The translations under genes were made by a program, and so were the position numbers. The notes under the pieces were generated by a model. It searched no databases, had not been told where the DNA came from, and was given only the letters and a program-made list of their open reading frames with translations. Of a stretch of DNA of 64,000 bases, positions 13,201 through 23,072 are shown piece after piece. Origin of the DNA: Echinococcus granulosus (Eukaryota; Platyhelminthes; Cestoda; Cyclophyllidea; Taeniidae); assembly GCF_000524195.1 (NCBI RefSeq), contig NW_020170390.1:1459560-1523559 (forward strand), read 5' to 3'. Within the stretch, counting starts at the first letter, position 1; every line of letters begins with the position of its first letter.

Positions 13201-14237
13201 ACCTTGCACTAAGGCATAGCCTCTACAGTGGCACGTTTGCTTTGTCAGATTAGCAGTAAGCACATATGCACAGAAGCGGAACTATGTATTGTCTGTCAAG
13301 TGTTCCGTAAGCGCAGGACTGGCAGCAGAAAGTAGCCCGAGTCACTCACACTTCCGGTTTCTCCTTCCAGTTCAGTCCTCCACGTCGCTTCGCACCACCA
13401 GAGAGTATTCGTGCAAACCGAAGTCTTAGCTTTTTTCAAGAGCTCAACAATGTCTAACATTACTTACTATCTTCATTCATAGGCAAATAACGGTCTTATG
13501 TCCAAAAGTTGTTCTGTCAGTGTTGAGATTATTCTTCATGTACCATAGTGCTATGCCTCCACCCTGTGAGCATAGAATCAAGATGCATCCCTCATGGATA
13601 CTGTTAGGTGGTCCCATAGAGGCAAATTCGTCACCGATTTTGATAAAAATACAACTGTGAGAGGTAAACTACCAATTTTGAACCCTCTCTTCGACTAAAT
13701 ACAGACTTTAGCTGCCCCAGGCACAGATCTATGAGCAATTTTCGCAGTGGTTGCGATGAAATGGAGACTAGAATCACGGGCGTGACCAAAACCTCATCCT
13801 TATTTTTTTATAGACAACAGCAATAAATTATACAATCCCGGGTATTTTATTATTACTAGCACTTTCACTGGGGCGCAGACGTATGAAGTAGCCAATTAAC
13901 ATTTTGGTGTGAAATCAAGGCTAAGAGACCAGTATTTTGCTATAATTGAAATTCATGACACCAGTGGATCTCACGTAGGCAAGTAGAAAAGGAATCATTT
14001 CATTTCTTCAGAATCAAGGAGGCCATCGTAAAGAAAGACGAGAACATAAAGGAGCTGGTGCGACGACACGAGAAGCAGGTGAGAGAGCTGACTACACAAT
14101 TGGCAATGGTGAGTAGGGCACGGAGCATCGACGAGGAAGACCGTCACTGCCCTCCCGCGAGGAGTTTCAGGAGAGGGTCAGGAGTGGGAAGTGCCGCACC
14201 CACCAGGATGCGGGCTGCCTCCTTGCGTCGACGTTGA
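1082..14237 (+). CDS. CEP131: Centrosomal protein 131 (CEP131/AZI1), 5'-partial
   Basis: CEP131 is a coiled-coil protein of centriolar satellites and the ciliary transition zone, required for cilium and flagellum formation. Exons: 1082-1247, 1382-1453, 1838-2112, 2568-2684, 3092-3254, 3450-3627, 3717-3942, 5940-6211, 6745-6841, 7453-7670, 8369-8594, 8765-8988, 10165-10249, 11991-12295, 14012-14237. They join in one frame into 949 codons plus stop (human CEP131 is 1083 residues). The N-terminal third is Ser/Thr-rich with an IQ motif near residue 105. The C-terminal half is almost continuous coiled coil. It matches CEP131 in order: NYRLIDELIAEKKAL, then a KGVEREIQRLMLNHKEEL block, an EKDRLITLMTRE block, a KEKHQKDIDDLEAAE block, and a basic tail. 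The first three exons are less certain than the rest. No initiator ATG was found; the start probably lies further left. Introns contain no recognisable genes. Confidence 0.87.
1382..1453 (+). CDS. CEP131: CEP131 candidate exon 2
   Basis: The acceptor is ATTACAG ending at 1381. The frame stays open to 1532 and reads Ser/Thr-rich. The GTAATG donor at 1454 gives phase 1, which fits both neighbours. The end is uncertain, since other GT sites follow within the open frame. Confidence 0.4.
1838..2112 (+). CDS. CEP131: CEP131 exon with IQ motif
   Basis: The exon carries ALKIQAWWRKILQ, an IQ calmodulin-type motif in the position expected for CEP131. It is followed by a basic stretch (KKRILNRSASIKQ). 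Acceptor AATAG ends at 1837; donor is GTATAT at 2113 (phase 0). Confidence 0.75.
2568..2684 (+). CDS. CEP131: CEP131 exon, frame chosen by phase
   Basis: 39 codons between acceptor CCATAG and donor GTATAT. The chosen frame reads Ser/Thr/Lys-rich (PTASTTETRPSKYDKK) and is phase 0 at both ends, matching both flanking exons. A second frame over the same bases is also open and looks helical. It fails the phase test with the preceding exon. Confidence 0.6.
3092..3942 (+). CDS. CEP131: CEP131 three-exon block (3092-3254, 3450-3627, 3717-3942)
   Basis: Three closely spaced exons with good signals: donor GTAAGG at 3255, acceptor CTCTCTAG at 3449, donor GTACTC at 3628, acceptor TTTATAG at 3716, donor GTGAGT at 3943. 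Split codons fit exactly (phases 1 and 2). The products read as helical and acidic linkers, for example NLMSAIMLDLEKL and MDQLNESLKTL. Two open frames on the minus strand opposite the third exon are shadows. Confidence 0.75.
3943..5939 (+). other. CEP131 intron, 2.0 kb
   Basis: Bounded by donor GTGAGT and acceptor CTTTTATAG, phase 0 on both sides. Open frames of about 60 codons inside lack paired splice signals and coding composition. A short tRNA-B-box-like string (GGTCGAGTCCCC) occurs near 4784, without a full tRNA fold that I can draw. Confidence 0.6.
5940..6211 (+). CDS. CEP131: CEP131 exon, start of conserved coiled coil
   Basis: This is one of the most diagnostic exons. NYRLIDELIAEKKALTEQC corresponds to the vertebrate CEP131 segment reading roughly FIDQLIDDKKVLSEKCE. 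Acceptor TTATAG ends at 5939, donor GTACGA starts at 6212, phase 2. The next exon (6745-6841) continues the coiled coil with an Ala/Lys/Glu-rich helix and ends at a GTGAGC donor. Confidence 0.88.
7453..7670 (+). CDS. CEP131: CEP131 exon, MKGVEREIQRL block
   Basis: ELTMKGVEREIQRLM aligns with the vertebrate CEP131 signature close to VRGLEPEIQKLIARHK. It continues as a Glu/Arg coiled coil ending REREEICLQERK. The acceptor is TTATTCAG at 7452, not the CTACAG at 7390, which would run into an in-frame stop. Confidence 0.9.
8369..8594 (+). CDS. CEP131: CEP131 coiled-coil exon
   Basis: Reads YDALMAEERRVWDGLRKK and EEKDRLITLMTRERTELEEK, typical heptad composition. Acceptor AACCTCAG ends at 8368, donor GTAAGA starts at 8595. 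The flanking exon 8765-8988 continues the helix with RERDRQ-type repeats in a frame different from the longest open frame at that place. Confidence 0.88.
11991..12295 (+). CDS. CEP131: CEP131 coiled-coil exon, Ala/Glu-rich
   Basis: Starts ARCLELEGEV, equivalent to the ERCSELKGRL region of vertebrate CEP131. It continues TNERLMGEREQLREVV, matching the vertebrate NTQMCSERASLAQVV region. It ends at donor GTAGTT (phase 2). The acceptor ATGGCAAG is weak but gives the right phase. This exon is clearly more GC-rich than the surrounding introns. Confidence 0.88.
14012..14237 (+). CDS. CEP131: CEP131 terminal exon
   Basis: Begins RIKEAIVKKDENIKEL, the last conserved helix of CEP131. It runs through a donor-like GTGAGT at 14109 in open frame and ends in a basic Ser/Arg tail (MRAASLRRR) at TGA 14235-14237. 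Vertebrate CEP131 likewise ends in a short basic tail just after this helix. Use of the internal donor cannot be excluded. Confidence 0.75.
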
Positions 14238-15627
14238 TTCCCAAGCAGCAAAGTAAGTACTTCGCTGACCTTAGCTGCTCCGCTCCTCTCACTCGAATAC
14301 GCACATACGCCCACCCCCCCTTCCCCCCACCTCCTTACTATCATAATTGGATCCAGTTTTTAAAATAATTTGTGATTATTGGACGATTGAGTCGAGTACT
14401 GCTTCTGTCGCGTTAGAAATTGGTGCATCTTGTCGAAAATTCTGATAATCGGATGACGTATCAACGCAGAGTTCAGAAAGTGTGCCGATTGCTATGCTGT
14501 CAAGAGGTTTATTGGAATTCAGTAGATCATAAAACCACCCGCAACTTTCGTATTAGGCGAAACCACTAAAATTAAACCTTTAATTTCAAATTGAAGCCGT
14601 ACAATTAGGCCTAAACACGATCTACTGGATTGATGACCATACAATTCAGAGATCTCTAAGTTGATTTAGACGGGTTCTGAAATACTTTACCCAATCGGAG
14701 ATGTGGCATGTGCCTCGTTATCGCAATCAACTGGACTAATCCACGGACTAACCCTCATTAAAATTACATCGGAGCGCACGGGAAGTGTAAAGCTCGCACT
14801 TTACAGAACGCACTATTCGTTGTCACTACACTGTTGACGATGATTTGATCAGTGACAACACACTGTAGTCAGAACTTGTAAACTCTCGCGCATAAGCAAG
14901 TTTCATACGGTAGCAAACTAATTGTATTCTCTACACTAAACTAGCAACACAGACACTTTAAATACCTTAGTTTTAAGGGCAGCCCATTGATATATTCAAA
15001 GTGACACTTCTTGTCTTTCGATTAAAGGTACTTGAACTACTACTAAATAAAAAGCAGTTGAGCAAGTAGTAAATAAGTACAGTCAGTCTTCTAGACTGAC
15101 ATGAATATGCGCTGCGCCGCGGCCACAGGCCAGCATAAATGTACCGACAAATGCACCTCATATTCTCACCTCATGTTTCAGTCCTCCACATCCCCTTGTT
15201 TTGCAAATTACTTTGCGGAAAGAATAACCCATTACCCTCGAAGAAGCAGCAGCAGACCGAAGTGGTAGAAAATGCGATTTAATATGAACAAATCAACCAT
15301 ACAATGCTATTATCGGCAGCAACACTAAAGAGCGAAGACATTGACAGCATGAAGCTAGGAAAGTATAATTCCAGGGAGGGGAATAAAGCGAAAGGCGAGG
15401 GTTCATTGCGTATGTACAATGGAAAAGCGCTGTACCTTCAATAGGACAGTTTCATGTGTGATGTGGTGTAATGGGATGTGTATTTGTATAGTGTGTCCGC
15501 ATTGAGCCAAGCTGAGTACAATGGCGCGGGCAGAAGGGAATCAATTTAACTCCTGCTAATAAGACAGTTCAGTGGGTTTATGTAACTGAAATAAAGGTGT
15601 GTTTACCTTGGAACCGCTGCCTCACCT
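14238..15627. other. Intergenic, tail-to-tail CEP131 / AMPK beta
   Basis: 1.39 kb between two convergent stop codons. It should hold both 3' UTRs and polyadenylation signals. No coding exon was recognised, and open frames here have no family similarity that I can see. Confidence 0.7.
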
Positions 15628-15705
15628 CTATATCGGCTTGTAGAGAACTGTCGAGACAAATTTTTGGCGGTATCTGGATATTGCCGATAAAACGATTACC
15701 CCGTC
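15628..15705 (-). CDS. PRKAB: AMPK beta exon 6, C-terminus
   Basis: 26 codons including stop: DGVIVLSAIS, RYRQKFVSTVLYKPI. The last residues VLYKPI are the near-invariant end of the family, which fixes the gene's 3' boundary. Confidence 0.96.
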   Translation of the reverse strand, partial: DGVIVLSAISRYRQKFVSTVLYKPI

Positions 15706-18700
15706 CTAAACAGCATATTAAAAATGGACTGACAGTTGTTTACTAGAAATTCATAGGTTAATGCCCACAGAAAGCCTTGAGAATCAATGAAACATTAAAC
15801 CAAGCACGACGAAATAAGGATTCGTCCATTTGATTAGTGTAAACCGATTTAAGATTACCAGTACTCTCAAGAATAACATGTACTCCCAAGTGAATGGACT
15901 ATCCCCATGGAGATGATAAACAGATGCAATGAAATTGTTGATGAAATTCATGTGCTGTTGTGCCTAAAATATTGCCATAATAGATTTTACACACATGAAC
16001 AACGCACCTGATAAGTACCTTACGCGCAAAGCCTTCATTTGAGGCATACCCCTTTTTGGGTGAAATCTCGTGCAACCAAATAAACAGTTCTTTTTTGGTG
16101 TAGCGGGAGTTTGAGGAAGGTAAAGTCATATAAAGTGAAATTCATTTCTAACAGCATTTTACTAAATGAAGTGTGAAAAGCATTGCAATGTAGGCTGGCA
16201 TACTAATAAATAGCCGATTACTCATTTTGCAAATCGAAACTAGAAAAGAATCCGCCCATTTACTAGAGAATTTTCGTAGGAATTATGATAGTAAAATAAC
16301 ATGCGATTCTTCAACAGATCAGTGTTGGATAATTGCCTGACAGAAAGATAGACACGAACATTGAGTGAAATAAAATTAACCGTTAAGGCAAATCTACTGA
16401 ATCAACACCTATGAAAGAAACACAACATCCCGTACGCAGCAGCAGAGTGACTGGGCTTGAATACAACAAGGGGATTAGTACATGCATCAGTGGAGATTAC
16501 AATCCACAGGCACTCACCTTTATGGAAAGAGCATACATGTGGTTAAGCATAACATGATTGGGCTGAGGCAGAAGGTTCGGATCACACTGGGCATTGGTAT
16601 CCCGGTTCAAAATCACCTACGCAGGGGAAAGAAAAGGGGGGTATAAGAATGCGATAGGCGTGACAATCCACCAGAAGCAGCCGCCTGACATTTCAAAATC
16701 AAAGGAAAGTTTCCGCGTATTATATATTTTTCAACAGAGGGATTGGAACAATTCCTTGAAACAACATGAATATTAATAGGAAAATATGTGGCATCACATT
16801 AGAGACAAATATTGCATTATTTCAAATAATATAATACAGAGCTAAATTCGGCATTTTATTGAATTACACCACCACACATTGTGGTATAGTGCCAGTAGGA
16901 CCGCGTAATCCAGTCTTCATTTTGGACTTCCAACCTTGCCGTGGCATTAAAAACTGTTTACAGACACCCGCGTCTTATAAAATCTACAGCGGCAACTCGA
17001 GAGCTGTAGCATAGTATGAACCTGGCTTGCATAAAAAAAATAAATCAAACCAATCCACACTATAGCGTGCCTTAGTTTAAGCAGGTGAAGAAAATGTTTT
17101 CATTCGCATGCAAATTGGAGGTTTGAAGGTGTGGATAAAAAGAAAGATGCTAAAAGTTTGCTGTTTCTTTGAAGGAAAATACATGAACAAACAGCATCGT
17201 GAAAAATTCAAAGTTGCATGTCCTTGGCAATGCACTGTTTTGGATTCACTGTAACACCGAGAATTAACCGTAAAACTGGTGAATAATTACGTGGTTCCGA
17301 ATTAAACATCACCCACAGTTCGAACCTGCCTTCTGACAATGGTCATCAAACACTGATAACCACTTGCTGATATGCACCCACATGGTTACAGAGACTACCT
17401 ATTCATGTGTTTTTAACGTCATCTAGAAATAGTACTACATTACTTGCATCTGTTAACAGAAACAGTTCAATCGCATGGAGCAGCTTCTATGGTTGTTGAA
17501 AAGCCTCAAAAAAATCTACCATGACGCCTTAAAAGACAGATAATTTGCCATTTCAAAGTTATAAGCTGAGAACAGAATAATTTATTCTGAGGAAGCAGAT
17601 TCATATTCCATAAACTTATCAGAAGACATTGTTCGCTCTTAATAAGCTCGGTCAAGAATATGCACCTAGCCATTTTATCATCAAACCAAAATAGCACAGC
17701 CAAAGTCGAAAAAGCCCCGACCCTTGAATCCTTATCAAATAAACATAAACAGGTTGATCAACGCCCCTCATAACAGCGTAAAATCCGTTGTCAACAGCAG
17801 AGGAGCGTGAAATTTAGTCAACACTAAAGAATTTTCACCAAAAACATCAACACCCCAGGATCGAAAGCAAGAGACTTTTGAACATTTCGTAAAACAGATC
17901 CATATCCAACATGAACCGCGTATTCTTTAGTCAAAAAATACAGGATTTTATGTCAATTCAACTTAGAGGAATCCTAGTTCTTGGATTTCCATCAGAGACA
18001 GAGCCTATAAATACCTAAAAATTAAATGAATCAAATCAAGGATCTCCTAAAGTGGATGACCATTTGCCGTGCAACAAGAGAAAGTGGGATCTTTCAAAAA
18101 GACTACAAGGAGTGGGTATCAGTAGTCCATGACAGTCCAATTCGGAGGAATCCTCGAAGCATAAACACTGAAGAATCAACCATACACGGATAAAATAGAA
18201 GGAAGGGAAAGATCTGACCTGAAGGAGTTGGGGCGGAAGCAGTGGGGGCTTGGAGGACTTCGCGTCGACGCCAAGAGTTGTAAGCGCGGTAGGTTGAGTA
18301 TTGGACGAGGCGCCGATGTGGGGCGGGGCGCAAGCCACTCCTGACCCAGGACCTCCCAGGCCCGTAAGGGGATTGGACGGAATCACCTGTCCGTACTCGC
18401 CAGGCGGTGAACTACCCGTCGGCACTGCATCCATGTTGGTAAGCGCCTCGATCACATCAAAGTCCGACATATTCACCGTTATGATGTTGTTCTGTACTCC
18501 TGTTGGACTTGTTGTTGTTGGCTGAAGGATGGAAAATGGAAGAGTTAGTTAAACTTTGTCTGAGTGTCGTTGACCCATAGCAGCGAGTTCAAAGAGCGTA
18601 TGGAAAGTACGCTGCCTGATTTCAGAAAAATGGGCGTAGGTGGAACAGGTACCCTTACTGAACAGGGAAATAGATACATAATAATCGTACATCTGCACAC

Positions 18701-21149
18701 AAACCAGTTATTTTCGGAGACCTAATCAACAGAAAACACGATAAAAGGCTCATTTATATCGGCTTAAAAATAAGCAGACACTCAGTTACAAGAAAAGTGG
18801 AGGATTGCGGGTAGTTGAGATACCAATTGGAAAGAAAGTGGAACCACACTTCAAAAAAGCAGACGTGAAGCAGGTGCAAAGGCAAATCAGCATTGTTCTA
18901 CTCAAGTTGCAGAATCTTCTACAATTTTACTGTATGCAACACTACGCGTAGGCCTCGAGATTCAAAGGAATACAAGGAAAAACAGGCAAAGCCGACGAAG
19001 GACCAGTGAATTGTAGAGTGGAGTTGAGGCTTCAAGCTCTTCGTTTTTATGATTGATTAATGTATTTGTAATACGATAATGGTTTATCTCTCGGTATTGA
19101 TGAGGCGCCACTTTTGTACTTTGAATTAGCCCCCTTGTACCTCTCTGGGTGGGCTGGCCTTTCGGGCCATGCCAGTAGCCCAGACACCTTCTCTGCGCTG
19201 AATATATATTCTGCCCGAGTATTATGCCTTCTTCCATCTTCAGGGAAGTCTCGGGACGTTACATATTTCCTTCCTGAAAAACGTCACTTTGTATTCAACT
19301 CATTCTAAATTTGGTACACCTAACATTGACTTTTGGGAAGAAAACACAGAACCGACATAGATCTTTTTGTATCCGCGCAAGAGGACACAAGAGCATAAAA
19401 ATAGAAAAACCTAGACTTTTCGTATGCAAAAACAAACCATCGTTGTAAGTTATCTTTAAAGAGGTAAAAAACAAACCTTAGAGAAAGGCGAACACTTCAT
19501 TAGGCATAACTAAGCGTCAGAAAAACTTCTGTGCTTGAGTAGTTGATAGCTAGCATTGCAAAACAAACACAAGCGGCTATTCGTTTTGTTTACAACCATT
19601 GCGATTCACAAGATCTAAGTTCTTAGTTAAGTCAATATAGTGTGGCTTGGGCATTGAAAAAAAAATATGCACAAAAGCACACTTTTATAACCAAAATCCA
19701 CTCAAAAAGCGAATTGGAGGAAAAGCTAAACTTACCTAACCTTACTCATCAGGCACACAAAGAACACAGCCTTAAACAGTGAAAAGTGAACACTCAAAGA
19801 GAAGACGTCGACTAAGTAAAACTCCATACTTCGTGACATTCGCCCAGATTCCGCAATCCATACTGATGACAAGTTTTATAATAAAATGGCGATAATGGAC
19901 GACTTCTACACCTGAAAAAGTCTACTCCTTAACCATCTGATGCAAAAACACCGAGGACAGAAAATAGATTGTTTAAACCATGAATACAGAGACCACGCGA
20001 ATCCAATTTAGCCTATGGTGGCCATAAGTTATAAAATAAAAATCCTTGCCGTGCACTGATATGTCCTCTCATGATGGCTACCAATGTTACGAGTCACTAA
20101 CAAAGCACAAAAAAGTTGCTCTGTTGATGCACAAATCAAACTAAGAGATGCTCTTCAGCACGTGGGTTACATAGCTATCCACACATCAGGGAAATTCGTA
20201 GAAAACAGCACAAAAGGCATACTGATGCAGAACCACCACCAAATTCAGCAAATTCAAAAATCGGCCTTGGGAATAAAAATGAGAAAAGGACTTATATGCA
20301 ATTCACTGCGACCTGATTCTTTCCTAGTTTCCATTGACCATCCACAATGAACTTGTATTGATGCTCTCCCTCAGGAAGATCAATAATTGTGTAGAAGTTC
20401 TGTTTGCTGAAGATAAAAGTAGTAATATTAAGCAAAAGGGATGCGAAACCCCAGCTTATTCTAAAAACGTAAACAGAGCCTTTTAAGAACTAATAAGGTT
20501 TGGCTACAAGCACATCGAACAATATACAAACCTAAAAGTAGCTGGAACCCTGTCAATGGGTAAACCGCGAGTTACATTAACGCAAAAAAAGGTAGGGAGA
20601 ATTAGACTACATAAAGGGCTTAATGTGATCGCGTCAAAAAATGCTGCGCATAGCTATAAATGATTGGCCGGAACAAAGCATCTGGAGGTTATGCATTTGT
20701 AAACCACCTCTTGACCATCGGAATTTTAGATTTCCAACCGTTGAATGTGCCACTTATGTACACTTCCTTCCCACCACCCTCCCATTTGAAAACGGTAGGA
20801 AGTGTAGTATGTGATGGTGTTTCATCAGTTGTGTCTCCCGATGATTCGGGACTCCCAACAACATCCATAAACACACATGGCCGTTCAGGAGCATCTTGAA
20901 TACGGGAATTGCGGAGTTGATTGGCGATTGCTTCAATCGTGTGACCTTCTGTCAGAATGCTTACAACAGGATCATCGTCGTTGACGGCCTAGTAGAGTGA
21001 ACTATGGGAATTTGTAGTCATACTTGAGAAGCTTGTAAAATGAACTTCCGTTTTGGAGGATAATACGGATTGCTCATCACACCAACACTTCCTGTGTATT
21101 CTTCTTCAATCGAGGAACGTCTTTTCGAAGTACCTGGAGTATTGCCCAT
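15628..21149 (-). CDS. PRKAB: AMP-activated protein kinase beta subunit
   Basis: The beta subunit scaffolds AMPK: it binds glycogen, anchors the catalytic alpha and nucleotide-sensing gamma subunits, and is N-myristoylated. Exons, 5' to 3': 21024-21149, 20708-20988, 20313-20406, 18219-18521, 16518-16616, 15628-15705; 326 residues, all junctions in phase (human beta1 270). MGNTPGTSK gives the Gly2 myristoylation site. The CBM48 domain (about 106-187) has PTVFKWEGGGKEVY, SGTFNGW, LPEGEHQYKF and DGQW. The C-terminal alpha/gamma-binding domain (about 255-326) has LLPPQLLQ, PNHVMLNH and the terminal VLYKPI. The protein is longer than the vertebrate forms, mainly through an acidic N-terminal stretch and a Gly/Pro/Ser linker (about 185-255). 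The first intron is 35 nt. Identification is secure. Confidence 0.96.
16518..16616 (-). CDS. PRKAB: AMPK beta exon 5, C-terminal domain
   Basis: 33 codons reading VILNRDTNAQCDPNLL, PNHVMLNHMYALSIK, the hallmark of the beta C-terminal domain. Strong CTGCGTAG acceptor and GTGAGT donor. Confidence 0.96.
16617..18218 (-). other. AMPK beta intron 4
   Basis: 1.6 kb intron. The open frames within it (16594-16776 plus, 17506-17703 minus) have no splice context or similarity that I recognise. Confidence 0.7.
18219..18521 (-). CDS. PRKAB: AMPK beta exon 4, linker
   Basis: Starts PTTTSPTGVQNNIITV; the Asn-Asn is conserved in the CBM. It then holds SDFDVIEAL, SSPPGEYGQVIP and a long Gly/Pro/Ala/Ser linker, and ends LLPPQLLQ at a GTCAGA donor. 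The linker after SSPPG is longer than in vertebrate beta subunits. Confidence 0.95.
18522..20312 (-). other. AMPK beta intron 3, contains a repeat copy
   Basis: 1.8 kb intron holding one inverted copy of the SINE-like family described separately. Otherwise AT-rich, with no coding exon seen. Confidence 0.75.
19069..19258 (-). repeat. SINE-like dispersed repeat, copy 1
   Basis: Read on the minus strand it begins CGTCCCGAGACTTCCCTGAA, passes CTCGGGCAGAATATATATTC and GGCTACTGGCATGGCCC, and ends GAGATAAACCATTATCGTAT. It aligns along about 150 bases with the copy at 22114-22272. It lies inside an AMPK beta intron. Confidence 0.8.
20313..20406 (-). CDS. PRKAB: AMPK beta exon 3, rest of CBM48
   Basis: Reads NFYTIIDLPEGEHQYKF and IVDGQW. 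The first codon, split with exon 2, is AGC, so the Ser equivalent to human beta1 Ser108 spans the junction. The usual THDP after DGQW is replaced by KLGK, with no change in length. Confidence 0.95.
20708..20988 (-). CDS. PRKAB: AMPK beta exon 2, start of CBM48
   Basis: An acidic, Thr/Ser-rich lead is followed by TVFKWEGGGKEVYISGTFN and GWKSKIPM. The Trp of SFNNW/TFNGW that stacks on sugar is present. The exon ends phase 2 (AG) at a GTGGTT donor. Confidence 0.95.
20989..21023 (-). other. 35-nt micro-intron in AMPK beta
   Basis: On the minus strand GTATGACTAC ... CTCTACTAG. Reading through gives an in-frame stop soon after; removal joins exon 1 to exon 2 in phase 0. Confidence 0.85.
21024..21149 (-). 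CDS. PRKAB: AMPK beta exon 1, myristoylation signal
   Basis: 42 codons from ATG to a GTATGA donor. MGNTPGTSKRRSS keeps Gly2 and small residues for N-myristoylation and a basic stretch. It is separated from exon 2 by only 35 nt. Confidence 0.92.
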
Positions 21150-22031
21150 TTTAGAGATATTGGAGAGTCAGAGAACTGCCACAACCCAGACTATTCACAG
21201 AGCATGTCACCTTTTGGGCTTTTACGACAACCCTAACCAATGAAAAAACAGTATGTATCTTGCGACCCTTACTAGCTAAAATAATTATTATCAAAAATCG
21301 CAGCTTTTAAAAAATCATGTCTTAGAATGACTAAATATGTGCCACAAAAATTTTTCTTGCTGGTTTTAACAGCACTTGTGGAAAAAACAAGGAGATGCTG
21401 CACAACAAGAGAAGTGTATCGGAATTAAATCCATGCCTAATGAAGTAGTTAGCAGTAATGAGCTCTTTTGTAATTATGTCTGTTGCTGAAATTAACGAGT
21501 CCAGGATTAATACAAGATACCATTCCATTATTTGCCTAACGCACACATTCAGCGTTGGTTAGATGAATCACAACAAAGGTTCATTTTGGTAGACCTTCTA
21601 AGCGGTAAGCTGCTAGGTTGGAGCAACTATTCATCGAGGAGGCAACCTATGCCTCCAGTGGAGAGAAAAAATCTGATCGTTTGCAAAATCGTGCGTTGCA
21701 ACCTATATGGTGTTTTCATCCACCTCATCCTCTTAACGCAGAAGTCTGGTTGCGGTGGGAGAAAAATAACGGCGAAAATACTTCAGAAGTACTACGAACT
21801 TCCCGGTTTAATTATTTTAGTAATTTTAGTTTGTGCTTTGGAAGTGAGCATTTGTCCACTTTTTCCAGCCTAACACATTGTTCCACTAAAGTTAATTTAT
21901 CTAGTGGCGGAATAATTTGTCATAATGTATACCAACCCTTCGTAACTTATTATTTTGTCAAGTATTTAACAAAGAGTAATATTAAGAATAAACCACCAAA
22001 AGGCAGATTATGGAACTGACGAATTTCTTCA

Positions 22032-22103
22032 ACACTCCCAGCGCAGGTCAAGTACTACATGCATCGCTGGACCTGAGACCTGCGTAACACACCATCGGGA
22101 GTA
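22032..22103. repeat. Nested inverted repeat beside a SINE-like copy
   Basis: An inner arm pair CGCAGGTC (22042-22049) / GACCTGCG (22077-22084) is enclosed by ACTCCC and GGGAGT. It lies immediately before the start of repeat copy 2 and could be part of the element. Confidence 0.5.
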
Positions 22104-22113
22104 TTTGCTGTGG

Positions 22114-22272
22114 CGTCCCGAGACCTTCCTGAAGACGAAAGAATACACACTGCTCGGGCGGAATATATATATTCGGCATAGAGAAGGTACTTGGACTACT
22201 GGCATGGCCCCAAGGCCAGCTCACCCGCTATGACCCCTCGTCGATACAGTGAGATAAACAACCATCGTATCA
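22114..22272 (+). repeat. SINE-like dispersed repeat, copy 2
   Basis: CGTCCCGAGACCTTCCTGAA ... CTCGGGCGGAATATATAT ... GGACTACTGGCATGGCCC ... GAGATAAACAACCATCGTAT. This is the best-preserved partner of copy 1, in opposite orientation. It contains no long open frame and no transposase or reverse transcriptase. Confidence 0.8.
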
Positions 22273-22934
22273 CATCACTTTTTTGGTCAACCTATTTTCA
22301 TCGTTGTCCTTTAGTGCCATCAAATTTTGTTTTGAAGCATTTTGAGCATACCAGTGTTGTCACGGGTAGTTCTGGGTTATTTTGTTATCCTCAGTGCCGG
22401 GGAGAGTTTTCCACCCGAGGCGAGAAAAGGAATTGCCAAAGGTTAAAATTAGTCTCATATTCAAAGATACTGAAAAAGAGACGCCCAACACAGTTTTTAA
22501 TATATCTTGTGTGACTTCCGGTTTTCTCTTAGCAAAATTACACCACTTCTTAGGCAAGTTTTCATATTTTTCATAAAAAAATTTACTTTGTAGAAATTTA
22601 ATTTAACGTTTTACTTTATCTATCGACCGACATCCGTACAATATATCGTTTTGCCCCATTCATGTAACTATGCTAGAATTGCTTTCCTTTATGGTGAATA
22701 TTTTTAGAAATTAACTGGAAACTGAGACACACCCCCTTTCCCCCTTGATGTGGACATTTGAAAATGGATGTTTAATGGATACTGTTACTTTCAATGTTAA
22801 ATATCTCATCACCCACTTTAGTTTCTACCCATGGATATGTTGGCGAACCTCGCTGGATCGCGCTATTACCGCTGTTGAATTTCTGGAACTACTGTGGCTC
22901 TGGCAATATGTTTAGTTCCTATCGTTATGACATT

Positions 22935-23072
22935 GTGACATTGTCCTCGAAGTGCACAGTAGTGTGGACGAAAGAACCCAATACCTCGGGCAGAATATAC
23001 ATATTTGACATACAGTAGGGCCTGAGGCTACTAGCCTAGCCTGCGGCCAGTCCACTCTGCGAAGGTACAATG
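22935..23072 (+). repeat. SINE-like dispersed repeat, copy 3 (diverged)
   Basis: Shares GACGAAAGAA, CCTCGGGCAGAATATACATA, GGCTACTAGC and GGCCAGTCCAC with the family, with many substitutions. Confidence 0.65.

Noticed and set aside
21532..22019. Two overlapping plus-strand frames of 113 and 133 codons
   Set aside because: No splice context, no family similarity, and adjacent to repeats; probably chance.
22114..22272. Hammerhead ribozyme in the repeat family
   Set aside because: CTGAAGACGAAA resembles the core, as in some flatworm SINEs, but no stem II or closing stems can be drawn and other copies do not keep the motif.
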